Shown here: piece after piece, positions 1-6,797 of the stretch
Numbering within the stretch: position 1 is the first letter of the stretch
Layout: every line of letters starts with the position of its first letter
Source of the DNA: an uncultured Eubacterium sp.
GTDB taxonomy: Bacteria; Bacillota; Clostridia; Lachnospirales; Lachnospiraceae
Direction: 5' to 3'
DNA length: 17,372 nucleotides
Assembly (NCBI GenBank): GCA_900547255.1
Contig: URGC01000050.1
Location: forward strand, 1 to 17,372
Program-made: the position numbers and the translations under genes
Notes under the pieces: model-generated
Database searches by the model: none
What the model was told of the DNA's origin: nothing
Seen by the model: only the letters and a program-made list of their open reading frames with translations

Positions 1-789
1 AGTACAGGTCATCTGATACTTGTTGAGCAGTTAATTCCGTTTAAGGGAACAAGCGAGAATTTCTTTAATGTATTTGATGTCGTTATCCAGCTTGGAGCAA
101 TCCTTGCAGTAGTAGTTTTGTACTGGAGCCAGATATGGCCATTTGCACTGACTAAGCAATCGCGGGCAGGAAAGAAAGGAATGGATGCATTCTTCAAGAA
201 AGATATATGGATGCTCTGGTTTAAGATATTAGTGTCCTGTGTTCCAGCCGCAATCATAGGAATTTTATTTGATGATTTATTCAATGCGTTATTCTATAAC
301 CCAACATGTGTTGCCATTGCACTTATTGTATTTGGTGTGGCTTTCATAATTATAGAGCGCGCTAATAAGGGTAAGAGTTTTAAGATTAACTCATTATCAG
401 AGATTACATTTAAAACAGCAATTATAATCGGATTATTTCAGGTTATAGCGGCAATTTTCCCAGGTACTTCAAGATCAGGTGCCACAATTGTAGGTGCGCT
501 TCTGATTGGTGTATCACGAAGCATAGCTGCTGAGTATACATTCTTCCTTGCAATTCCTGTAATGTTAGGTGCGAGCCTTTTAAAGCTTGTAAAGTATGGC
601 CTGGCATTTACAGGAACAGAGCTTGTTGTGTTACTTGTAGGTTCAGTAGTTTCATTCGTTGTATCTATATTTATTCTTAAATTCCTTATCAATTATGTTA
701 AAAAGCATGATTTTCAGGTGTTTGGATACTACAGAATTGTTCTCGGCGCAATTGTGCTGTTATGTGGAGCCGCAGGTCTGATACATTAG
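1..789 (+). CDS. uppP: Undecaprenyl-diphosphatase UppP (BacA), 5' end cut by window
   Basis: This integral membrane enzyme removes a phosphate from undecaprenyl pyrophosphate, recycling the lipid carrier used for peptidoglycan and wall polymers; it also gives bacitracin tolerance. The reading frame is open from base 1 and starts inside the conserved STGHL signature that contains the catalytic serine of the family. The second signature, PGTSRSG, lies at codons 154-160 of the visible part and holds the active-site arginine. Several long hydrophobic segments follow, as expected for a multi-span protein. The 262 visible residues imply that only about 25-30 N-terminal residues are missing, because of the window edge and not because of a mutation. 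No hairpin terminator follows; 92 bases separate it from the next gene. Identification rests on two diagnostic motifs and is firm. Confidence 0.95.
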   Translation, partial: STGHLILVEQLIPFKGTSENFFNVFDVVIQLGAILAVVVLYWSQIWPFALTKQSRAGKKGMDAFFKKDIWMLWFKILVSCVPAAIIGILFDDLFNALFYNPTCVAIALIVFGVAFIIIERANKGKSFKINSLSEITFKTAIIIGLFQVIAAIFPGTSRSGATIVGALLIGVSRSIAAEYTFFLAIPVMLGASLLKLVKYGLAFTGTELVVLLVGSVVSFVVSIFILKFLINYVKKHDFQVFGYYRIVLGAIVLLCGAAGLIH

Positions 790-822
790 TAATAATATAA
801 AAAGAGAATGATATAAAAATAG

Positions 823-854
823 TTCGTGCATGATAGCGTTATACGTGATATAAT
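823..854 (+). promoter_or_regulatory. Possible promoter of the NYN-domain gene
   Basis: A perfect TATAAT lies at 849-854, 17 bases before the GGAGGG ribosome-binding site. The only -35-like hexamer is TTCGTG at 823-828 with a poor 20-base spacer, so the assignment is tentative. The gene could also be read from the uppP transcript. Confidence 0.3.
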
Positions 855-881
855 TAATTAAATATGAGATGGAGGGACAGT

Positions 882-1661
882 ATGGAGGATAGAATAGCAA
901 TCTTGATTGATGGAGATAATATATCACCTAAATATGCGGAGTATATTAAGAAAGAAGCTGAGCATATAGGGAGAATTAAGATATCAAGGTTGTATGGTTC
1001 GATAAGTTCCCCAACTGTAAAGTCATGGTACGGTGTTATGCCGGGTCAGGGAATCACTCCTATGTTACAGATAAGCTATGCGAATGGCAAGAGTATAGCT
1101 GACCAGGCACTCACAATAGATGCCATGGACATACTTCACTCAGGTCAGATAGATACACTGTGTCTTGTAAGCAGTGACAGCGATTTTACCAAGCTGGTTT
1201 ACCGTGTCAAAGAGGCTGGTATAACAGTGATTGGCATGGGTGAGCAGAAGACTAATGAATCGCTTGTCAAGGCGTGTGACGAATTCAGGCTTCTTGATCT
1301 TATATATAATAATGAAGTTAAGGAAGATGGCTCTGCACAGGTTAATCAGGCCGCAGATACTGTTATGTCTGAGGAAGCAGATGCGATAGAAGATGAGGAG
1401 ATTATTAAAGAGGCTTCTCCTATAAGCGTGCCGACTCTGGATGAGGTTTTATCTGAGATATCAGAATATCTTGAAGATGACTGGCAGAATCTCGCAAGTG
1501 TTGGAATACATATGTCTAAGCGTTGCCCGGGATTTGATGCACGAATATATGGTTACAGGAATTTCTCGGATCTTATCAAGAAGAACAGCAACCGCTTTGA
1601 ATTGAAGAATGAGCTGGCAGAAGATAAGATTCATAAGATTGTATATGTAAAAAAGAAATGA
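882..1661 (+). CDS. NYN-domain putative ribonuclease with C-terminal OST-HTH/LOTUS domain
   Basis: The N-terminal half (about residues 1-145 of 259) is a NYN/PIN-like nuclease domain of the LabA/DUF88 type. It has DGDN at residues 10-13 and SSDSDF with Asp99 and Asp101, acidic residues that would hold the catalytic metal. An acidic low-complexity linker follows. Residues 183-259 form an OST-HTH (LOTUS) domain with the GYRNFSDLIKK pattern, a fold known to bind RNA or protein partners. There is no signal peptide or membrane span, so it is cytoplasmic. The ATG at 882 is chosen because GGAGGG sits at 871-876, five bases upstream; an in-frame ATG at 864 lies before that site. A role as an RNase or RNA-processing factor is inferred from the domains; the substrate is unknown, and nothing nearby identifies a partner. 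Confidence 0.88.
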   Translation: MEDRIAILIDGDNISPKYAEYIKKEAEHIGRIKISRLYGSISSPTVKSWYGVMPGQGITPMLQISYANGKSIADQALTIDAMDILHSGQIDTLCLVSSDSDFTKLVYRVKEAGITVIGMGEQKTNESLVKACDEFRLLDLIYNNEVKEDGSAQVNQAADTVMSEEADAIEDEEIIKEASPISVPTLDEVLSEISEYLEDDWQNLASVGIHMSKRCPGFDARIYGYRNFSDLIKKNSNRFELKNELAEDKIHKIVYVKKK

Positions 1662-1696
1662 GTATATATTATGTGCTTGCAATATAAAAATAATGG

Positions 1697-1725
1697 TTGA
1701 CATTGCCATTGGGTTGTGGTAAATT
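1697..1725 (+). promoter_or_regulatory. Sigma-A-type promoter for the first MCP gene
   Basis: TTGACA at 1697-1702 and TAAATT at 1720-1725 are separated by exactly 17 bases. They lie about 70 bases upstream of the MCP start codon, whose GGAGG is at 1781-1785. Confidence 0.75.
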
Positions 1726-1794
1726 AATTCACCAATATGGGAAAAAGGTACTAATTAATTTGGCTTTGGATGAAAGGAATGGAGGTACAACTAA

Positions 1795-3492
1795 ATGAAG
1801 GAAAAACTGAAGGAAAAACTGAAGAAAATGAAACTCAATGACAGGGTTAAGCATGGCTATGCTGTAGCAGTTAAGTGCATGATTGCAACAGGCCTTGTGG
1901 CTATTATTGGTCTTGGTGTTCTTGATTTAAGATTTAATGATTATGTCAAGGGCGCACAGAAGACAGATACTGCTGTTAAGGAAAGCATTATTAATATAGA
2001 TAATGCCGCACGTAATGTCAGAGAGATGGCTCTTAATGATGATAAGACGACTTATAGCACATATAAGAAAAACTTTGAGACAGAGCTTACAGGTTCACAG
2101 GAACAGATTAGTGTAATCAAAAGTACTAATATTATAGATGAGTCATTATATAATGAGTATGTAACGGCTCTTAATGAGTGGGCGACAGTTGGTTACGATA
2201 TAATCAACCAGATTGAAAAGGGTGATATCGGCGGTGCCAAGAATAAGATACATAATGTCTGTACACCAGCCCTTAACAATCTTATGTCTATCGCTGACAG
2301 AATGGATGCTGTCACAGATAAAGAGACTAACAGTGTAGTTATCTTATGCAATGTTGTAGCTATAATAGGTGTTGGAATAACTATTCTTTTTATAATCCTT
2401 GCGGTTATTATATCAAGAAGAATTGGAACTACTATTGTTGGACTTATCATGGAGCCTATACAGGAGATTGGGAAGATTGCAGACGACCTTGCAGATGGTA
2501 ATCTCCATACAGAGCTTGAATATCATTCAGATGATGAGCTTGGTTTCCTTGCACACAGCTTACGTTCATCAATAAGAACACTTAATTCATATGTAAGTGA
2601 TATATCAAGGGCTATGAAGCAGTTCTCATCAGGTGACTTTGATATCCAGCCACAGGTAGAGTGGAAGGGCGATTTCGAGGAGATACTTGATTCATTCATG
2701 GCATTTGAGGGAAGCATGGCTGATATGGTTAAGAATCTTCAGAAGGTTGCTGACCAGGTATCAGAGGGTTCTGATCAGGTGGCAGAGAGTTCTACAGAAC
2801 TTGCGGAAGGTGCAACTAACCAGGCAGCAGCTATTCAGGAGCTTACAGCATCACTTACAAGTGTGTATGAGAGAGTTTCACAGAATTCACAGAATGCCAA
2901 GGATGTCAGTGACAAGGTTGGCGAGCTTGGTACACAGCTTGACAGCAGCAATGGCAAGATGAGTGAGATGGTTGATTCGATGCAAGAGATTAACCGCTCA
3001 TCTAATGAAATCAGCAAAATTATCGCAACTATTAATGATATTGCTTCACAGACAAATCTTCTTGCGCTTAACGCATCTATTGAAGCGGCAAGAGCTGGTG
3101 ATGCCGGAAGAGGTTTTGCGGTTGTTGCAGACCAGGTAGCGGTACTTGCAGCGCAGAGTGCAGAGGCAGCAAAAGAGTCATCAGCACTTATCGAATCATC
3201 TGTAAAGGCAGTTGAGAATGGTATGGTTATTGCTAATGATACTGCTGTACAGCTTGGTGGAGTTGTTGAGAACTCTAAGGCAATTGTTGTTGAGGTTAAT
3301 GATATTGCGGAAGCTCTTGATGCCCAGACAGAGGCAATCAAGCAGGTTGACGAGGGTGTTGAACAGATTAATGATGTTGTACAGACTAACTCTGCTACAT
3401 CAGAGGAATGTGCGGCAGCAAGCCAGCAGATGAGCAGTCAGGCAGATGCATTGAAGGAGCTTATATCTAAGTTAAAGATTGCACATTTTTAA
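1795..3492 (+). CDS. Methyl-accepting chemotaxis protein, stand-alone
   Basis: This transmembrane chemoreceptor would signal through CheA/CheW to the flagellar motor. A lysine-rich cytoplasmic start precedes TM1 at about residues 22-43. A helical extracellular sensor of about 135 residues follows (four-helix-bundle style, no recognised ligand pocket), then TM2 at about 180-206 and a HAMP domain. A second, divergent HAMP-like stretch lies around residues 255-310. The methylation and signalling coiled coil ends at residue 565. The hairpin tip is clear: SQTNLLALNASIEAARAG, with Glu430 at the centre. Just after it the usual DEVR-type stretch reads DQVAVLA (see findings). GGAGG at 1781-1785, nine bases before the ATG, supports this start. 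Its own promoter and terminator make it a single-gene unit. The ligand cannot be predicted. Confidence 0.95.
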   Translation: MKEKLKEKLKKMKLNDRVKHGYAVAVKCMIATGLVAIIGLGVLDLRFNDYVKGAQKTDTAVKESIINIDNAARNVREMALNDDKTTYSTYKKNFETELTGSQEQISVIKSTNIIDESLYNEYVTALNEWATVGYDIINQIEKGDIGGAKNKIHNVCTPALNNLMSIADRMDAVTDKETNSVVILCNVVAIIGVGITILFIILAVIISRRIGTTIVGLIMEPIQEIGKIADDLADGNLHTELEYHSDDELGFLAHSLRSSIRTLNSYVSDISRAMKQFSSGDFDIQPQVEWKGDFEEILDSFMAFEGSMADMVKNLQKVADQVSEGSDQVAESSTELAEGATNQAAAIQELTASLTSVYERVSQNSQNAKDVSDKVGELGTQLDSSNGKMSEMVDSMQEINRSSNEISKIIATINDIASQTNLLALNASIEAARAGDAGRGFAVVADQVAVLAAQSAEAAKESSALIESSVKAVENGMVIANDTAVQLGGVVENSKAIVVEVNDIAEALDAQTEAIKQVDEGVEQINDVVQTNSATSEECAAASQQMSSQADALKELISKLKIAHF

Positions 3493-3520
3493 AAATAAAT
3501 ATTCATATGTTGTATAGGAT

Positions 3521-3556
3521 AAGGATATTGATATTGAAGTCAATATCCTTATTTTT
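3521..3556 (+). terminator. Intrinsic terminator after the first MCP gene
   Basis: A perfect 11-bp stem (3521-3531 with 3540-3550) with an 8-base loop is followed by ATTTTT. It lies 28 bases after the stop codon and separates this gene from the promoter of the next unit. Confidence 0.85.
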
Positions 3557-3590
3557 GTTAACGATATTTTTATGGTAATAATGATTTAAA

Positions 3591-3619
3591 TTGAATAATA
3601 ATTGCAAAGGTGTTATACT
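3591..3619 (+). promoter_or_regulatory. Sigma-A-type promoter for the binding-protein/MCP operon
   Basis: TTGAAT at 3591-3596 and TATACT at 3614-3619 are spaced by 17 bases. The predicted transcript has an untranslated leader of about 85 bases before the ATG at 3712, preceded by AGAGG at 3698-3702. Confidence 0.7.
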
Positions 3620-3711
3620 GATTATATATATAATGAACGTGTAAAATCAATAAAGATAAATCTGTTGTGCTGCTTATGATGTACTAATGTAACAGAAAGA
3701 GGTATTATATT

Positions 3712-4968
3712 ATGGTAAGAAAAAAATTAATATGTATAATGGCTGCGTTTGCAGCTATTTTGTCAATAGGGTGTGGAATGTCTCCATCAGGACCATCGGG
3801 TATTGCCAGTGAGCCATCGGCTAGTGATGGAACGGTTAAACTCAGAGTCTGGGCAGAACAGAATAACCTGGAAATGTTAAATAAAATGATAGAAAGTTTC
3901 AAACAGAAATATTCATCAGAAGCAGAATTTGACATAACAATAGAGGTTCAGAGTGATTCAGAATTAAGGGATAAGCTTTTGGGTGATGTTAATAATGGCC
4001 CAGATGTGTTTCATTTTCCAGATGATCAGCTTAACAGTCTTATAGCAGGTGGTGTTTTATCCCCTGTTGATAATATTGATGCTGTGAAAAGCGCTAACAC
4101 GCAGTCTTCGGTAGAAGCAGCTTCATATAATGGAAAAATGTACGCATATCCAATGACTGCAGATAATGGCTATTTTTTATATTATGATAAGAATTATGTG
4201 ACAGATGATGATGCCAAAACATTTGATGGATTACTTGCTGCTGCACAAAATGCAGGAAAGAAGGTGTCCATGGAAATTAATTCAGGATGGTATATGTATT
4301 CATTTTTTGGTGGAGCAGGGCTTAAACTTACTCTTAATGATGATGGTGTAACTAATAGCTGTAACTGGAATACAACGGATGGAACATATACCGGTTTAGA
4401 TGTTGCGCAGGCTATGGTCAATATAATATCGAATCCTGCATTTATGAATGCACCAGATGGAGATTTTGTAAATAATGCAAAGAATGGAACTATTGTTGCA
4501 GCAGTTAATGGCGTGTGGAATGCAATTGGCGTTAAAGAGGCATGGGGGGATAATTACGGAGCGGTCAAGCTTCCTACATACACATGTAACGGAAATCAGG
4601 TACAGATGAGCTCATTTACAGGTTATAAGATGATTGGTGTCAATTCATACTCTGATAATATTAAATGGGCACATAAATTTGCAGATTGGATAACTAATGA
4701 GCAGAACCAGACAATAAGATTTACTGAAAGAAATCAGGGACCTTCTAATATTAAAGCAGCATCTTCAGATCAGGTTACAAAGGTACCAGCAATTCAGGCT
4801 GTTATTGCCCAGTCACAGTATGGTGTGTTACAGAGAGTTGCTAATAATTACTGGACACCTTGTACTAAATTTGCCAATGCGCTGTTAGCAGGAACGTCAT
4901 CACCAGATGAAATCCAAGCAGAGCTTGATAAAATGGTCGAAGGTATTACATCTTCAGTAGCAAAGTAA
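3712..4968 (+). CDS. Extracellular solute-binding lipoprotein, sugar (MalE-like) family, without a transporter
   Basis: The N terminus is a bacterial lipoprotein signal: charged MVRKK, a hydrophobic core and the lipobox LSIGC with Cys21 as lipid-attachment site. A Ser/Pro/Gly linker follows. The rest fits the family 1 (maltose/oligosaccharide) periplasmic-binding fold: VKLRVWAEQNNLEMLNKM near the start, a GPDVFHFPDD hinge-region segment, YAYPMTADNGYFLYYDK, and a C-terminal NYWTPCTKFANALLAG segment typical of the family. Length (418 residues) is normal. Such proteins usually sit beside two permease genes and an ABC ATPase; here none is present. Instead an MCP gene begins within 18 bases of the stop. 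The pair suggests that the protein presents its ligand to the chemoreceptor, or serves a transporter encoded elsewhere. The sugar specificity is not readable. Confidence 0.9.
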   Translation: MVRKKLICIMAAFAAILSIGCGMSPSGPSGIASEPSASDGTVKLRVWAEQNNLEMLNKMIESFKQKYSSEAEFDITIEVQSDSELRDKLLGDVNNGPDVFHFPDDQLNSLIAGGVLSPVDNIDAVKSANTQSSVEAASYNGKMYAYPMTADNGYFLYYDKNYVTDDDAKTFDGLLAAAQNAGKKVSMEINSGWYMYSFFGGAGLKLTLNDDGVTNSCNWNTTDGTYTGLDVAQAMVNIISNPAFMNAPDGDFVNNAKNGTIVAAVNGVWNAIGVKEAWGDNYGAVKLPTYTCNGNQVQMSSFTGYKMIGVNSYSDNIKWAHKFADWITNEQNQTIRFTERNQGPSNIKAASSDQVTKVPAIQAVIAQSQYGVLQRVANNYWTPCTKFANALLAGTSSPDEIQAELDKMVEGITSSVAK

Positions 4969-4971
4969 ATT

Positions 4972-4979
4972 AGGAGGTG
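4972..4979 (+). promoter_or_regulatory. Ribosome-binding site that decides the start of the second MCP
   Basis: AGGAGGTG is a near-perfect anti-16S match. The ATG at 4981 would be only 3 bases from the GGAGG core (4973-4977), whereas the in-frame GTG at 4987 is 9 bases away, the spacing used by the neighbouring genes starting at 1795, 3712 and 12874. The GTG is therefore the better start. Confidence 0.6.
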
Positions 4980-4986
4980 CATGTTC

Positions 4987-6729
4987 GTGAACAATAAAAA
5001 TCCAAATAAGCGCATAAGTTTAAAAAGTGCAATTCTGATACCTGTAATTGTGCTGTGTATGGTGGCATTATTATCTAATGTTGCGGGTATTATCAATATA
5101 AGTAAAGTTAACAGGTCAGCAAACCAGATAGTTAATGACGAAATGAATAAGGTTTCAGATCTTAATGAAATCCAGTATGGAATACAGAATCTTCATAAAC
5201 TGGCTTTGTCCCATATTATATCAACCAGTCTTGATTCAATGATAACAGTTGTAGAGAGTATTTCTACCCAGGAAGATGAGCTGGATAAGAGATTTGAAGA
5301 TTATCAGAAATATGTTTCAGATCAGCAGCTTGATGATTATCTTCAGATGAAAAAAGAATTTGACGACATTAAGAAAGAGGTCGCTAACCTGATGGGTAAT
5401 AGTGCTCTTGGTAAGAAAGAGGCTGCTTATGCAATAGCTAATGAAGGTCTTGCCAGCAACGCTTCCATGGTTGAATCGTATGTGCAGAATATGATTGATA
5501 TGGCCAATTCAGAAGCTTCTAAAGCAAAGGAAACATTAAGTAAAGTATATGTCAGTGCTATAGCAATTACAGGTGTAATGATTGTTATCAGTGTAATCTC
5601 ATTGGTAGCGACGCTATATATTGTAATGTTTGCAGTTGTTAAGCCGCTTACCGGAATATCACATGAAATTGGTGATATAGTTACTGGAATAGAGAATGGA
5701 GAGGGTGATCTTACCCATCGTATAGAAGTAAAATCTAATAATGAGATTTCTGATATTGCCAAAGCTATTAATATATTTATAGATAAGCTTCAGGAAATCA
5801 TGAAGCTTATCGTTGAGAATGTTAACAGGATGGAGACAATAGTTAGTCAGGTTCGTGGAAGTGTAGTAACATCTAATGACAGCGTATCTGATTTGTCAGC
5901 TATGACAGAGGAGTTATCTGCTACAATGGAAGAGGTAGGTAGCTCTGCTAATATCATCAGTGGTAATATCGAATCTGTGAGAGATGATGTTGAAACTATA
6001 GCTGACAAAACGGATAGGATTAATGAGTATTCTATACAGATGAAACAGCATGCAGATGAGATGGAATCCAACGCCAGAAATAATATGTCACATACAAAAG
6101 AGAAAGTAAAAGAAATTCTTGAAGTATTAAATAGGGCAATAGAAGATAGTAAGAGTGTGGATCAGGTAAATAGTCTTACAAATGATATACTTGGTATATC
6201 GAGCCAGACAAATCTTCTTGCTCTTAATGCCTCAATTGAAGCAGCAAGGGCAGGCGAGGCTGGTAAAGGATTTGCGGTTGTTGCAGATGAAATCAGAAAT
6301 CTTGCAGATTCAAGCAGGGAAACAGCTGGTAGGATTCAGGAGATTAATGGTGTTGTAATGAATGCTGTGCATAATCTGTCTTCTAATGCTAATAATCTTG
6401 TTGAATATATGGAAAAGTCAATACTACCAGAGTTCGAGGGATTTGTTAAGGGTGGAGCAGATTATAAAGAAAATGCAACATATATACAGGAATCAATGGA
6501 TGATTTCCAGCATAGAACTGCGGCACTCAGAGCAGCTGTTAATGAGATTAATGATTCAATTACAACAATTGCCAGAGCTATAGAAGAAGGGGCTAATGGT
6601 GTCACAGGAACCGCTGAGATGACTCAGAACCTGGTTGTTGATATGGAAAAAATTAATAAACAGATGGAAGAAAATGAACAGATATCAACATTGTTAAAAG
6701 ATGGAAGTGCTGTATTTAAAAGATACTAA
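4987..6729 (+). CDS. Methyl-accepting chemotaxis protein, co-transcribed with the binding lipoprotein
   Basis: This 580-residue chemoreceptor has TM1 at about residues 15-36, an extracellular helical sensor of about 150 residues, TM2 at about 188-218, then a canonical HAMP domain ending near 275 (VVKPLTGIS ... GEGDLTHRIEV). The signalling hairpin tip is SQTNLLALNASIEAARAG with Glu418, followed by GKGFAVVADEIRNLA, close to consensus. The descending arm carries the segment around SILPEFEGFVKGGADY that is common in clostridial MCPs. The start is set at GTG 4987 by spacing; ATG 4981 is the alternative and adds two residues. It lies 18 bases behind the solute-binding lipoprotein gene and shares its promoter, so that protein is the obvious candidate ligand carrier. 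A hairpin terminator follows 21 bases after the stop. Confidence 0.95.
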   Translation: MNNKNPNKRISLKSAILIPVIVLCMVALLSNVAGIINISKVNRSANQIVNDEMNKVSDLNEIQYGIQNLHKLALSHIISTSLDSMITVVESISTQEDELDKRFEDYQKYVSDQQLDDYLQMKKEFDDIKKEVANLMGNSALGKKEAAYAIANEGLASNASMVESYVQNMIDMANSEASKAKETLSKVYVSAIAITGVMIVISVISLVATLYIVMFAVVKPLTGISHEIGDIVTGIENGEGDLTHRIEVKSNNEISDIAKAINIFIDKLQEIMKLIVENVNRMETIVSQVRGSVVTSNDSVSDLSAMTEELSATMEEVGSSANIISGNIESVRDDVETIADKTDRINEYSIQMKQHADEMESNARNNMSHTKEKVKEILEVLNRAIEDSKSVDQVNSLTNDILGISSQTNLLALNASIEAARAGEAGKGFAVVADEIRNLADSSRETAGRIQEINGVVMNAVHNLSSNANNLVEYMEKSILPEFEGFVKGGADYKENATYIQESMDDFQHRTAALRAAVNEINDSITTIARAIEEGANGVTGTAEMTQNLVVDMEKINKQMEENEQISTLLKDGSAVFKRY

Positions 6730-6750
6730 AATTCATACCTTTAAAAAGGA

Positions 6751-6780
6751 GTTGCTGTGCTGGATAATTGGCACAGCAAC
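6751..6780. terminator. Bidirectional terminator between convergent MCP and ATPase genes
   Basis: A perfect 10-bp stem (6751-6760 with 6771-6780) with a 10-base loop lies between the stop codons of the two converging genes. On the minus strand it is followed by TCCTTTTTA, on the plus strand by the weaker TTCTGCTTTG, so it probably serves both and best the minus-strand ATPase. Confidence 0.75.
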
Positions 6781-6797
6781 TTCTGCTTTGTCTGTTG

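Noticed and set aside
1795..6729. The two MCP genes as a recent tandem duplication
   Set aside because: Their sensor domains, HAMP regions and C-terminal arms differ in sequence and length; only the universal signalling tip is alike.
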